From contig NHBK01000005.1 in assembly GCA_002173095.1 (NCBI GenBank), positions 124,001-188,000 of the forward strand: a stretch of DNA of 64,000 nt, read 5' to 3'. The DNA comes from Hyphomonadaceae bacterium TMED5 (GTDB lineage Bacteria > Pseudomonadota > Alphaproteobacteria > Caulobacterales > Hyphomonadaceae). Below, in pieces: positions 8,717 to 16,274 of this stretch (its first letter is position 1; each line of letters opens with the position of its first letter). The translations under genes and the position numbers were made by a program. Below the pieces are notes generated by a model that saw only the letters and a program-made list of their open reading frames with translations, was not told the origin of the DNA and did not search any database.

Positions 8717-10108
8717 TTACGTACTCAAATCTTGTAGTCCCGTTTCATGTGCGGACCAAGTCGTTTCGGCCTCAAGGGCCGCCCTTTCCCAGCGCAACCT
8801 CACGACAGCCCCGGTATCCGGTTCTGCCTGATTAAAGGTCGCTATTTCTCCACCGCTCTGTTCAATAAGCGTTTTTGCGATGAAAAAGCCTAGCCCCATA
8901 TCGCCTCCGCCAGCATGTTTCTGGCTCCGTTCGGAGATATAAGGCTCTCCTAATTTAGGCAATACAGTTGAAGAAAAACCGGGACCATCGTCTGAGATGG
9001 TGATGGTGATAATGCGATTGCTCCACACCGATTCAATCGACACATAGCTATCGGCAAAAGACACGGCGTTTTCGATGAAGGCGCCAAGCGCGTGCAGAAT
9101 CTCAGGTGACCTGCGAAGCGTTGGCTCGCTCATATCTTCGGCGACCTCATGAGCGTGGGTCTGAATATCGACCAGCTTACCGCGCCCTTTATGCGGCCGC
9201 GCAGCCTCTTCAACGAGTGAGCTCAACTGAATACGCGCATGCAGAATGTCACCCGCTTCACGTTCCTGCGCGAGGCGGCGCAGGATAGACCGGCAACGGT
9301 CTGCCTGTTCGGCCAGAAGCCGTGCATCTTCCTTGTGTGGATCGTCATCTTCCAGATCGGCGGCCATTTCCTTCGCCACCAGATGAATGGTCGCCAGCGG
9401 CGTCCCAAGCTCATGCGCAGTTGCAGCTGCGAGCGCGCCCAGCGCTGAGAGCTTCTGTTCGCGCGCAATCACCACCTGAGCTGCATCCAGCGCCCGGACA
9501 AGGCGCGCCTCGTCATTCGTCACGCGAATGGAAGAGATAGCGAAAAAGACGAGACCAATCGCAACCGCGCAGAACTGCCCGACCTGAAGCAGAGGGGAAA
9601 CAGTGATGGTTTCACCCGGCAGCGAGGGCAGAGGCATGTGAAACATCCACATGGTGGCGGTACAAAAGAGCGCCAGCAAAGCCAGCCCGACGGCGATACG
9701 CGAATCCAGACTGATCGACGCAATCGTCACTGGCGCCATGATCATCAGGACGAAGGGATTTTCGAGGCCACCTGTAATGGCGATCAGAAACGCGACCTGA
9801 AGAATATCGAAGGTGAACTGCGCAACGGCCTCTGGTGTACTGGCCAGACGCTGGCTCGGAAAGGCGAGCATTAGAAAGACATTCAGCCAGGCAGAAAGGG
9901 CAATTGCGGCCAGACACAGGCCGAGCGGCAAAGTAAAACCAAGACCGAAATGCACAAACAGGACGGCAATCGCCTGACCGACAATCGCCAGCCAACGTGT
10001 CGCGACAAAGGTGCGCACCCGCAATCGACCAAATGCTGAGCCAACACCGCCAAGTCCCTCTTTTGGAAGGGAAAAAAAGGTTTTATGTCCATCGAGGCGA
10101 TGCGGCAT
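8717..10108 (-). CDS. regB: RegB/ActS/PrrB-family redox-sensing histidine kinase
   Basis: A 463-residue membrane kinase with about six N-terminal hydrophobic helices (about 35-195). The quinone-sensing signature GGLENPF sits at 113-119. The H-box ATAHELGTPLATIHL has H232. The redox-active cysteine of RegB is conserved as C272 in EQADRCRSIL. N, G1 and G2 ATP-binding boxes follow (FIENAV, ISDDGPGFS, GGDMGLGFFIAKTL). This kinase phosphorylates RegA according to quinone and thiol redox state. It is divergent from the Sco gene (70-bp shared promoter region) and upstream of regA. A GGGA-containing leader precedes the ATG. Confidence 0.94.
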   Translation of the reverse strand: MPHRLDGHKTFFSLPKEGLGGVGSAFGRLRVRTFVATRWLAIVGQAIAVLFVHFGLGFTLPLGLCLAAIALSAWLNVFLMLAFPSQRLASTPEAVAQFTFDILQVAFLIAITGGLENPFVLMIMAPVTIASISLDSRIAVGLALLALFCTATMWMFHMPLPSLPGETITVSPLLQVGQFCAVAIGLVFFAISSIRVTNDEARLVRALDAAQVVIAREQKLSALGALAAATAHELGTPLATIHLVAKEMAADLEDDDPHKEDARLLAEQADRCRSILRRLAQEREAGDILHARIQLSSLVEEAARPHKGRGKLVDIQTHAHEVAEDMSEPTLRRSPEILHALGAFIENAVSFADSYVSIESVWSNRIITITISDDGPGFSSTVLPKLGEPYISERSQKHAGGGDMGLGFFIAKTLIEQSGGEIATFNQAEPDTGAVVRLRWERAALEAETTWSAHETGLQDLST

Positions 10109-10178
10109 GCGAATTCCCGAGTATTTTCAATCGGCCTGTCTTGTCCTATCTGAACCCATAGTAAAGGACCAGATCAAT

Positions 10179-10817
10179 ATGGCGTCAGGTAAATTCTTCG
10201 CCCAGGCGGGCATTCTCTCTTCTCTCATCCTGCTTGCTGCATGCGGCAGTGAAGAGGGCACTCAGGTCGCGACCTCATCGGGTGCGCAGGAAACCTGTCA
10301 CTCCCGTGGAGAATATGGCTGGGGCGGTCCTATCGATCTGGTCAATCAGGATGGCGTGGCCGTCACTGAAGAAGACTTCAAAGGCGAATATACCCTTATG
10401 TATTTCGGCTACACCATGTGCCCGGACGCCTGCCCGGTGATCATGGAAAAGATCATGTATTCGCTCGACTCGCTTCCAGACAATCTGGAACACCCGCGCG
10501 CCATGCTGATCAGCTTTGATCCCGAGCGCGATACACCAGAGGTTCTGACGCAGTACATCTCCAACCCATATTATCCGGAAAATATGGTCGGCCTCACAGG
10601 CACACCAGAACAGATCCGCGCTGCCGCTGAAGAGTTTCAGGCCCAGTATCAGGTCAGCTCGCAGGAAGACAGCGCAATCGGCTATGTCTTCGACCACTCG
10701 GTTGCGATCTATCTTCTGGATGACAATTGGGAAGTCAAAACCTTCTTCACAGCCTATGAAAACCCGCGCGACATGGCCGAGTGCATGGCGAACTTTCTGC
10801 CGGAAGCCGAAGGCTGA
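10179..10817 (+). CDS. senC: SCO1/SenC/PrrC family copper chaperone lipoprotein
   Basis: A 212-residue protein from the ATG at 10179, chosen because AAAGGACC precedes it and it yields a clean lipoprotein signal (LILLAAC, lipid Cys22). A longer frame back to 10011 would overlap regB. The copper-binding CPDACP motif is at residues 81-86 and the conserved His is H173 in FDHSVAI, in a thioredoxin-like fold. Sco proteins deliver copper to the CuA site of cytochrome oxidase, or act as periplasmic thiol reductants. Pairing with regB and regA is the classic arrangement of Rhodobacter-type genomes. It is anchored in the membrane facing the periplasm. Confidence 0.92.
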   Translation: MASGKFFAQAGILSSLILLAACGSEEGTQVATSSGAQETCHSRGEYGWGGPIDLVNQDGVAVTEEDFKGEYTLMYFGYTMCPDACPVIMEKIMYSLDSLPDNLEHPRAMLISFDPERDTPEVLTQYISNPYYPENMVGLTGTPEQIRAAAEEFQAQYQVSSQEDSAIGYVFDHSVAIYLLDDNWEVKTFFTAYENPRDMAECMANFLPEAEG

Positions 10818-11543
10818 TCAAGCTTCGGAAACGCCCGCCTGGCGGGCTTTTTCGGCTTCCCGCTCCTGACGCCGTATCGCATTCCAACGCTTTCTCAGCT
10901 CGTGAATGCGCACGGGGAATTTCGCGTCTATCAATTCAGCCCTGATCACACGGTCTGTTCGAAAATGGCGGAAATCTTCGCGCATTTCACACCATGCGCA
11001 GATCATTCTCGCCTCTTCTGAATAGGCCAGTACAAACGGCCAGATGGTGCGGGACGATGCATTCCCTTTCTCATCTGAGTAGGTCAGATGAATTTTCTTC
11101 TGCGTCCTGATGGCAAGACGGATCAGTGAAACATCAAAACTATCGGCAAGCCGCGAGCGGAAACTCACCGGCGCGAGCCCCGCGTCAACGATCACGGGCT
11201 GAAGGTCAGGCGGTACGGCGGCTGTGAGCTTCGCTATGAGATCTCTGGCACCTCTCGCCAGATGCAGGTCACCGCGTGCCTCCACCCATTTTGCGCCGAG
11301 GACAGCAGCCTCCAACTCATCGGCGGTCAGCATGAGCGGGGGCATGTCATATCCATCTTCAAGTATATACCCCATGCCCGCCTCACCGCGAATGGGAACA
11401 CGCTGCGCAATCAGTTCAGCGGTATCGCGGTATATGGTGCGCAGAGATGTTTCCAATTCCTCTGCCAGTTCAGATGCTGTCACGGGCCGGTCATGGCGAC
11501 GCAATATCTGAATGATCTGGAATAAGCGCTCTGTTCGTCTCAT
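10818..11543 (-). CDS. YafY-type HTH/WYL transcriptional regulator
   Basis: A 241-residue regulator. The N-terminal winged HTH (RRTERLFQIIQILRR, ASELAEELETSLRTIYRDTAELI, residues 2-44) is of the DeoR/HTH_11 type. It is followed by a WYL-type ligand-sensing domain (about 145-215) with the conserved Arg-rich strand HFRTDRV. It is divergent from a FAX-type GST gene. A near-perfect 26-bp dyad in the shared 92-bp gap (11563-11588) is the likely operator, so local autoregulation and control of the GST is inferred. The ligand is unknown. The stop codon abuts the senC stop. Confidence 0.88.
   Translation of the reverse strand: MRRTERLFQIIQILRRHDRPVTASELAEELETSLRTIYRDTAELIAQRVPIRGEAGMGYILEDGYDMPPLMLTADELEAAVLGAKWVEARGDLHLARGARDLIAKLTAAVPPDLQPVIVDAGLAPVSFRSRLADSFDVSLIRLAIRTQKKIHLTYSDEKGNASSRTIWPFVLAYSEEARMICAWCEMREDFRHFRTDRVIRAELIDAKFPVRIHELRKRWNAIRRQEREAEKARQAGVSEA
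10833..10852 (+). terminator. Rho-independent terminator of senC, inside the yafY-type coding region
   Basis: GCCCGCC/GGCGGGC stem followed by TTTTT, 16 nt after the senC stop. It lies within the last codons of the convergent WYL regulator gene, so the terminator sequence is also coding sequence. Confidence 0.75.
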
Positions 11544-11562
11544 GAGATTACCTTACTGCCAC

Positions 11563-11588
11563 GCTACTGACATCATGGTGTCAGCAGC
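11563..11588. promoter_or_regulatory. Palindromic operator between WYL regulator and GST genes
   Basis: GCTaCTGACA, TCATGG, TGTCAGcAGC: two 10-nt arms with one mismatch around a 6-bp spacer, lying 20 bp from the regulator start and 48 bp from the GST start. The perfect core CTGACA-N6-TGTCAG suits a dimeric winged-HTH protein. Binding by the neighbouring regulator is inferred from position. Confidence 0.6.
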
Positions 11589-11635
11589 CCTCCCTTATCA
11601 AGGTTTTCGTCACCCAAGCGGAAGGAGGGACGAAG

Positions 11636-12361
11636 ATGATTACCTTATATGGATGGGGCCCTGGATTTGGTTGCCCATCACCCAGCCCATATGTGATGAA
11701 ATCCGACATGCAGCTTCAGATGCTGGGCGTGGAATTTGATCGCGCTATTGCCGATTTGGAATCCATTCCCAAGGGCAAGGCACCGTATATGAAGGATGAA
11801 GACCTGCTGATCGAGGACAGCAATTTCATCCGCGCGCATATGGAAAAGAAACTGGGCAAGAACCTTGATGACGGTCTCAGCGATGCTGAAATCGGAACAG
11901 GCTGGGCGCTGGAGCGCATGGTAGAGAGCAATCTCTATTCCTGCATTCTATACGAACGCTGGCTGATCCCGGAGAACTTCAAGAAAGGCCCCGCTACATT
12001 CTTCATGGGCATACCGGAAGACGCGCGGGCGCAGGTCATTGAAGAAGTTCTGACACAGATCAAAACCAGCTATTGGGGCACAGGATTCGGCCGTCACTCA
12101 CGCGAAGAACGGCTCAAATTTGCTGAATGGGATATTCTGGCTATCGCAGCCGCGCTCGGTGAAAAGGATTACCTGTTCGGCGACGCCCCGAAAGCAGGTG
12201 ATGCGAGCGTCGCGTCCATGTTGATTGCGGGGGCAACGCCTTATTTCGACACGCCGGTTGAAGAACTGATCACCCGTCACGAAAATCTGGTGGCGTATAT
12301 GGAGCGGGTCAAAAGTCGATATTTTTCTGAAGCAAAATGGCCCACGCCAGAAATGGCATAA
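11636..12361 (+). CDS. Glutathione S-transferase family protein (failed-axon-connections type)
   Basis: A 241-residue GST-fold protein. The N-terminus YGWGPGFGCPSPSPYVMK followed by LQMLGVEFDRA matches the GST_N subfamily of the failed-axon-connections/metaxin-like group. The C-terminal helical domain has YLFGDAPKAGDASVASML (about residues 178-196). It probably conjugates or reduces electrophiles with glutathione; the substrate is unknown. AAGGAGGG lies 8-10 nt before the ATG, a strong ribosome binding site. It is divergent from a YafY/WYL regulator gene with a shared operator, so induction by the regulator's ligand is likely. Confidence 0.85.
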   Translation: MITLYGWGPGFGCPSPSPYVMKSDMQLQMLGVEFDRAIADLESIPKGKAPYMKDEDLLIEDSNFIRAHMEKKLGKNLDDGLSDAEIGTGWALERMVESNLYSCILYERWLIPENFKKGPATFFMGIPEDARAQVIEEVLTQIKTSYWGTGFGRHSREERLKFAEWDILAIAAALGEKDYLFGDAPKAGDASVASMLIAGATPYFDTPVEELITRHENLVAYMERVKSRYFSEAKWPTPEMA

Positions 12362-12507
12362 ACGAAAACAACGGTGTCTCGCCTCCTGCGGGAAGGCGAG
12401 GCATCAATTCTGCTCAATCGGATAGAGTGGTTGTTAAGAGCAGACTGATAGCGTATGTTGCACCGCAACAAATACAGTTGCTGGCATATCCAATTGAGAG
12501 GTTCATC

Positions 12508-13800
12508 ATGCTTTATGCGATGATTGAGATGCATCGTGCTGCGGCCGCGCCTATGCGCGCCTTTGCCCGCGCGAACCGCCTGATGTTTGAATCAGACCTC
12601 AACGTGCTTAGCAGGACCGAATTCGGAAAATCCATCGCGGCGTCAGCGGCTCTGGTTGAATCCCTCACCCGCACCTATGGGAAGCCGGTCTGGGGCCTTG
12701 ATGAGACCGAAATCAACGGCGTTGACGTATCCGTCCACCCCGAGACCGTCTGGTCAGATGCATGGTGTGGCCTTGTCCACTTCAAACGCGACGAAGACGA
12801 ACTGCGCGAAGCGATTGGCGACCAGCCTCAGCCACGCCTTCTCATCGTTGCGCCGCTTTCCGGCCACTATGCCACTCTGCTGCGAGGCACGGTTGAGGCC
12901 TTTCTCCCGCATTTCGAGGTCTACATCACCGACTGGACCGATGCGCGCATGGTTCCACTGGTTCAGGGCCGCTTCAATCTCGACGACTATATCGATTATG
13001 TGCGCCGGATGATCACTGAGGTCGGACCGGGCGCCAATGTGCTGGCCGTCTGCCAGCCGGGGCCACCTGTTCTCGCCGCAGTCTCTCTTATGTCTGCGGA
13101 CAATGACCCGAATGCGCCATCCAGCATGACGTTTATGGGTTCACCGATTGATTGCCGTAAAAGCCCAACTGTTCCGAACCAGCTTGCTGAAGAGCAGGAT
13201 TTCAAATGGTTCGAAGACAATATGATTTACACTGTGCCCTTCCCTTATCCGGGGGCAATGCGGCGCGTTTATCCAGGCTTCGTCCAGCTTTCCAGCTTCA
13301 TGAACATGAATTGGGATCGCCATGTCGATGCGCACTGGTCCTTCTTCGAACACCTGGTGGGGGATGATGGCGACAGTGCACAAAAACACCGCGAATTCTA
13401 TGACGAGTATCTTTCCGTTCTCGACCTGTCTGCAGAGTTCTATCTCGACACGATTAAACGCGTCTTCCAGAACCATGAACTGGCGCGCGGTGAGTTTTAC
13501 CATCGCGGCCGACTGGTCGAGCCGTCCAAGGTGACAAAAACCGCCCTGATGACGGTTGAAGGCGAGAATGACGATATCTCTGGTATTGGCCAGACGCAGG
13601 CCGCTCACGACCTCTGCTCAAGCCTGCCAGCAAATATGCGCCTTGATTATGTCCAGCCGGGTGTTGGCCATTATGGCGTGTTCAACGGCTCTCGTTTCCG
13701 CAAGGAAATCGTGCCGCGCGTCGTGGATTTCATCGGGAAATTCCATGATGCCGATCAGGAGCGCGAATTGCAGGGCAGCTATATGATGGCCGCCGAATAA
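12508..13800 (+). CDS. phaZ: Intracellular polyhydroxyalkanoate depolymerase
   Basis: A 430-residue alpha/beta hydrolase from the ATG at 12508, preceded by GAGAGG; the frame stays open upstream to 12337 without typical family residues. The nucleophile motif VCQPG places Cys182 where Ralstonia PhaZ1 has its catalytic Cys183. The acid residue is in VEGENDDISG and the histidine in GVGHYGVFNG. These enzymes mobilise stored PHB granules in the cytoplasm, so the organism probably makes PHA. No signal peptide is seen. The leader contains a small hairpin (about 12375-12402) of unknown use. Confidence 0.92.
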   Translation: MLYAMIEMHRAAAAPMRAFARANRLMFESDLNVLSRTEFGKSIAASAALVESLTRTYGKPVWGLDETEINGVDVSVHPETVWSDAWCGLVHFKRDEDELREAIGDQPQPRLLIVAPLSGHYATLLRGTVEAFLPHFEVYITDWTDARMVPLVQGRFNLDDYIDYVRRMITEVGPGANVLAVCQPGPPVLAAVSLMSADNDPNAPSSMTFMGSPIDCRKSPTVPNQLAEEQDFKWFEDNMIYTVPFPYPGAMRRVYPGFVQLSSFMNMNWDRHVDAHWSFFEHLVGDDGDSAQKHREFYDEYLSVLDLSAEFYLDTIKRVFQNHELARGEFYHRGRLVEPSKVTKTALMTVEGENDDISGIGQTQAAHDLCSSLPANMRLDYVQPGVGHYGVFNGSRFRKEIVPRVVDFIGKFHDADQERELQGSYMMAAE

Positions 13801-13823
13801 CAGTTCGAAAATTTGGACAAGAA

Positions 13824-13858
13824 AAAACGCCCTCTTTCATGAAGAGGGCGTTTTGCTG
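13824..13858. terminator. Bidirectional terminator between phaZ and a convergent lipoprotein gene
   Basis: AAAACGCCCTCTT, a 5-nt loop, then AAGAGGGCGTTTT. The 13-bp stem with A-run and T-run flanks serves phaZ on the plus strand (24 nt past its stop) and the convergent gene that ends at 13876. Confidence 0.85.
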
Positions 13859-13875
13859 TTCAGTCCCCGGTCGGC

Positions 13876-15474
13876 CTATTCTGCCGTTGCAGAAAAGCCC
13901 AGACGTTCCTTGGTGAGCTGTGTGGGATCCTGCATCAGCTCTGTCAACGTGAACGGCGTTTCCGGATCAAACGAGATGGTCAGCTCGCCAGCATCACCAG
14001 AAATGAAGCCGGAAAGCGCGGCAGAAAGATCAGCGGCGATATTCGGATCCACACCGAAGCCCTGAGCCATCGCGGGCAAAGCACCCATCATGGTCAGAAT
14101 GTTGGTTCGAAGCGTTTCCGGGGTCGTGCCCTGCTGAACCGCGAAGAAACCAAGCGCCTTGTCCACAAGGCCTTCATCCGTCAGCGACAAGCTGAAATTA
14201 TAGAAATCCAGCTCTGAATAGATTTCCATCATCATGGCCTGCGGGTCCTGCTCGCCATTGGCGAAGGCTTCAGAGTCCATCTCTTCCATAGCGGCAGCCA
14301 TACGGCTGAGGCCGCCAATTTCACTCGTGGTGTTCAGAACGAATGCATCAGCCAGCGCGAAACGGCTGGATTCTGTGGTGCCAATATCTGTTTCCGGATC
14401 ATAAGAGGACTCACCAGAACCCGTCAGCACAAGCTCATCAAAGCCCAGCATCAAGAGCGCTGATGCGAGCTCAGCACCAACTGAACCACCTTCAGCATCT
14501 GCGTTCACGGTCAGAGTGAATTCCGGCATGTCATAGCGTGTCGGAATATCATCCGAATTGCGCGTGACGTCATAGACGAGACTTGGCAGGTTTACGCTGA
14601 GACCCGCAAAATCAAGGTTGAGCCCCTCCAGTTCGAAGCTGTCAAAGCCCGGATCCAACGGGTTGCCATACATCATACCGATCAGGTCTTCGCCCGGGCC
14701 ATCTTCTTCAACTTTAGCCAGGCCTTCGAGGATTTCTGTATTTGCGCCTGTGATCTCGATAGATCCCAGCGTGAATGTGCCCGCGTCATCGCCATCAGCG
14801 AAAGACAGGTCCAGACCACTCAATCCAAATTGGCCAAGATTGCTTTCACCCGCATCTTCAGCAGCGATGGAATCGATGGAGAGGCGCATCATGTCTTCGC
14901 CATCAGCACCTTCAATCAGCCAGTTGGACAATGAAAATGAGTCAAACTGCACATCTTCCGGCGCAGGAATATCTGTTGCCTCGCCCTGACCAAACACACC
15001 CGCAAGCCATGCCGCGAGCGATGGTGATGGATTAACCAGCGAGACTTCGCCGAGGGTCGCTGTCACGTCTTCCGATTCAGCTGGGTCTGTTGGAACCGCT
15101 TCAATCATGGAGAGCGTCATGTCAGAGAAATTGGCAATGCCTTCTTCGCTCACATAAAGTCCGCCAAAGCGCATTTCGCCGATTTTCATATCGGCTGAGT
15201 CCGTGCCCACTTCGACATCGATATCTAGATCTGTGTCAGCATCTGCGTCATCATCTGTCGTCGCAAAATCGCTGGTGCGGATCATCACATTGCGGAAGAC
15301 AGCATCATCACCGTCAACGGAGCTTTCTTCAAACTCAACGCGACCAGAACCCGAATCCCGCAAAGACAACTGCACAAGGGCCGCTTCCACTTCTGCCGGA
15401 TCCGCTGTAGGTCCACCATTACCGCAAGACGCCAATACCAGCGCTGCCGCGCCACTAAGCAAAAACTTTTTCAT
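13876..15474 (-). CDS. Large acidic lipoprotein of unknown function
   Basis: A 532-residue protein I do not recognise. The N-terminus MKKFLLSGAAALVLASCGNGG is a lipoprotein signal with lipid Cys17. The mature part is very acidic (many Asp, Glu and Ser; an Asp-rich DDDADADTDLDIDVEVG segment near 74-90). It contains repeated strand-like phrases such as FDSFSLSNWL, FDSFELEGLNLDF and MRFGGLYVSEEGIANFSDM, suggesting a long beta-repeat, AsmA-like or solenoid architecture. It has only the signal Cys. It probably faces the periplasm. It is divergent from the YgjP-type peptidase gene with a small dyad between them. No function is assigned. Confidence 0.7.
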   Translation of the reverse strand: MKKFLLSGAAALVLASCGNGGPTADPAEVEAALVQLSLRDSGSGRVEFEESSVDGDDAVFRNVMIRTSDFATTDDDADADTDLDIDVEVGTDSADMKIGEMRFGGLYVSEEGIANFSDMTLSMIEAVPTDPAESEDVTATLGEVSLVNPSPSLAAWLAGVFGQGEATDIPAPEDVQFDSFSLSNWLIEGADGEDMMRLSIDSIAAEDAGESNLGQFGLSGLDLSFADGDDAGTFTLGSIEITGANTEILEGLAKVEEDGPGEDLIGMMYGNPLDPGFDSFELEGLNLDFAGLSVNLPSLVYDVTRNSDDIPTRYDMPEFTLTVNADAEGGSVGAELASALLMLGFDELVLTGSGESSYDPETDIGTTESSRFALADAFVLNTTSEIGGLSRMAAAMEEMDSEAFANGEQDPQAMMMEIYSELDFYNFSLSLTDEGLVDKALGFFAVQQGTTPETLRTNILTMMGALPAMAQGFGVDPNIAADLSAALSGFISGDAGELTISFDPETPFTLTELMQDPTQLTKERLGFSATAE

Positions 15475-15491
15475 ACCTGCTTCCCTGTTTG

Positions 15492-15509
15492 CTGTCCCGA
15501 AAAGGACAG
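15492..15509. promoter_or_regulatory. Small perfect dyad between lipoprotein and YgjP-like genes
   Basis: CTGTCC, CGAAAA, GGACAG: 6-bp arms with a 6-bp spacer, 17 bp upstream of the lipoprotein start and about 36 bp from the peptidase start. Possibly an operator for one or both genes; there is no regulator gene nearby. Confidence 0.3.
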
Positions 15510-15545
15510 TTTTGTCCCCTGAAAACTGCTTGTAACATACTGCCC

Positions 15546-16274
15546 ATGAAGGACCACCGATTCAACATTACAGGACCTGACGGATTGGAATTTCCGGTCA
15601 GCTTCCGTGTAAATACAAGAGCCAAACGCCTCATACTGCGAATTGATCCCAAAACGGGTATGCCTGTCATCACCGCGCCCTCGACACGGCACCTGAAGTC
15701 TGCAGAAAAATTTGTCAAAGCCAAGGCAGGCTGGCTGGAGGCACAACTCGCGACACAACCGGTCCGTACCGATTTTCAGCCGGGTATAGAGCTGCCGGTT
15801 GAAGGCGTGCCGCATACGCTGGTTTGCTCTGGCCGGTCTGGCCGAACACGCCAGATTGAAGGCCCACCCGCGCAATTGGACAGTCCTGGCGCAGACGTCA
15901 CCTATGGAGATCGCGTTCAGCGCTATCTGCGTCTGAAAGCAAAAGCGGCACTAATGGAGCGCGTGGACGTGCATGCGGAGCGGTTAGCGGTGGACCCGCA
16001 ACGCATCACCATTCGTGACACGCGTTCGCGATGGGGATCATGCAGCTCCAAAGGGCATTTGAATTTCTCCTGGCGGCTCATCCTCGCCCCACCCGGCATT
16101 CTCGATTACGTCGCCGCGCATGAAGTGGCCCATTTGATTGAAATGAACCATTCAGCCGACTTCTGGGCTTTGGTGGAAAAAAGCTACGGGCCGCACAAGG
16201 CGGCCCGAAAATGGTTGAAAGAACATGGTGGTCGGCTTCACCTTTACGGCACAACCGGATCGGCTGGTGGCTGA
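15546..16274 (+). CDS. YgjP-type M48-like zinc metallopeptidase (DUF45)
   Basis: A 242-residue protein from the ATG at 15546 (MKDHRF); the frame is open back to 15489, so a start there is possible, and neither start has a clear ribosome binding site. The zinc site is HEVAHLIEMNHSADFW, matching the HExxH plus downstream His of the YgjP/SprT-like DUF45 family. A typical RDTRSRWGSCSSKG motif precedes it. The N-terminus RVNTRAKRLILRIDP is also family-typical. It is probably cytosolic, with unknown substrate. The last 31 bp overlap the 3' end of the convergent antiporter gene. Confidence 0.85.
   Translation: MKDHRFNITGPDGLEFPVSFRVNTRAKRLILRIDPKTGMPVITAPSTRHLKSAEKFVKAKAGWLEAQLATQPVRTDFQPGIELPVEGVPHTLVCSGRSGRTRQIEGPPAQLDSPGADVTYGDRVQRYLRLKAKAALMERVDVHAERLAVDPQRITIRDTRSRWGSCSSKGHLNFSWRLILAPPGILDYVAAHEVAHLIEMNHSADFWALVEKSYGPHKAARKWLKEHGGRLHLYGTTGSAGG

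Noticed and set aside
10011-10178. A 56-codon N-terminal extension of the Sco protein
   Set aside because: It overlaps the regB start region and would bury the lipoprotein signal; the ATG at 10179 has a proper ribosome binding site.
12375-12402. Hairpin upstream of phaZ as a terminator
   Set aside because: No T-run follows on either strand; at most a leader structure.
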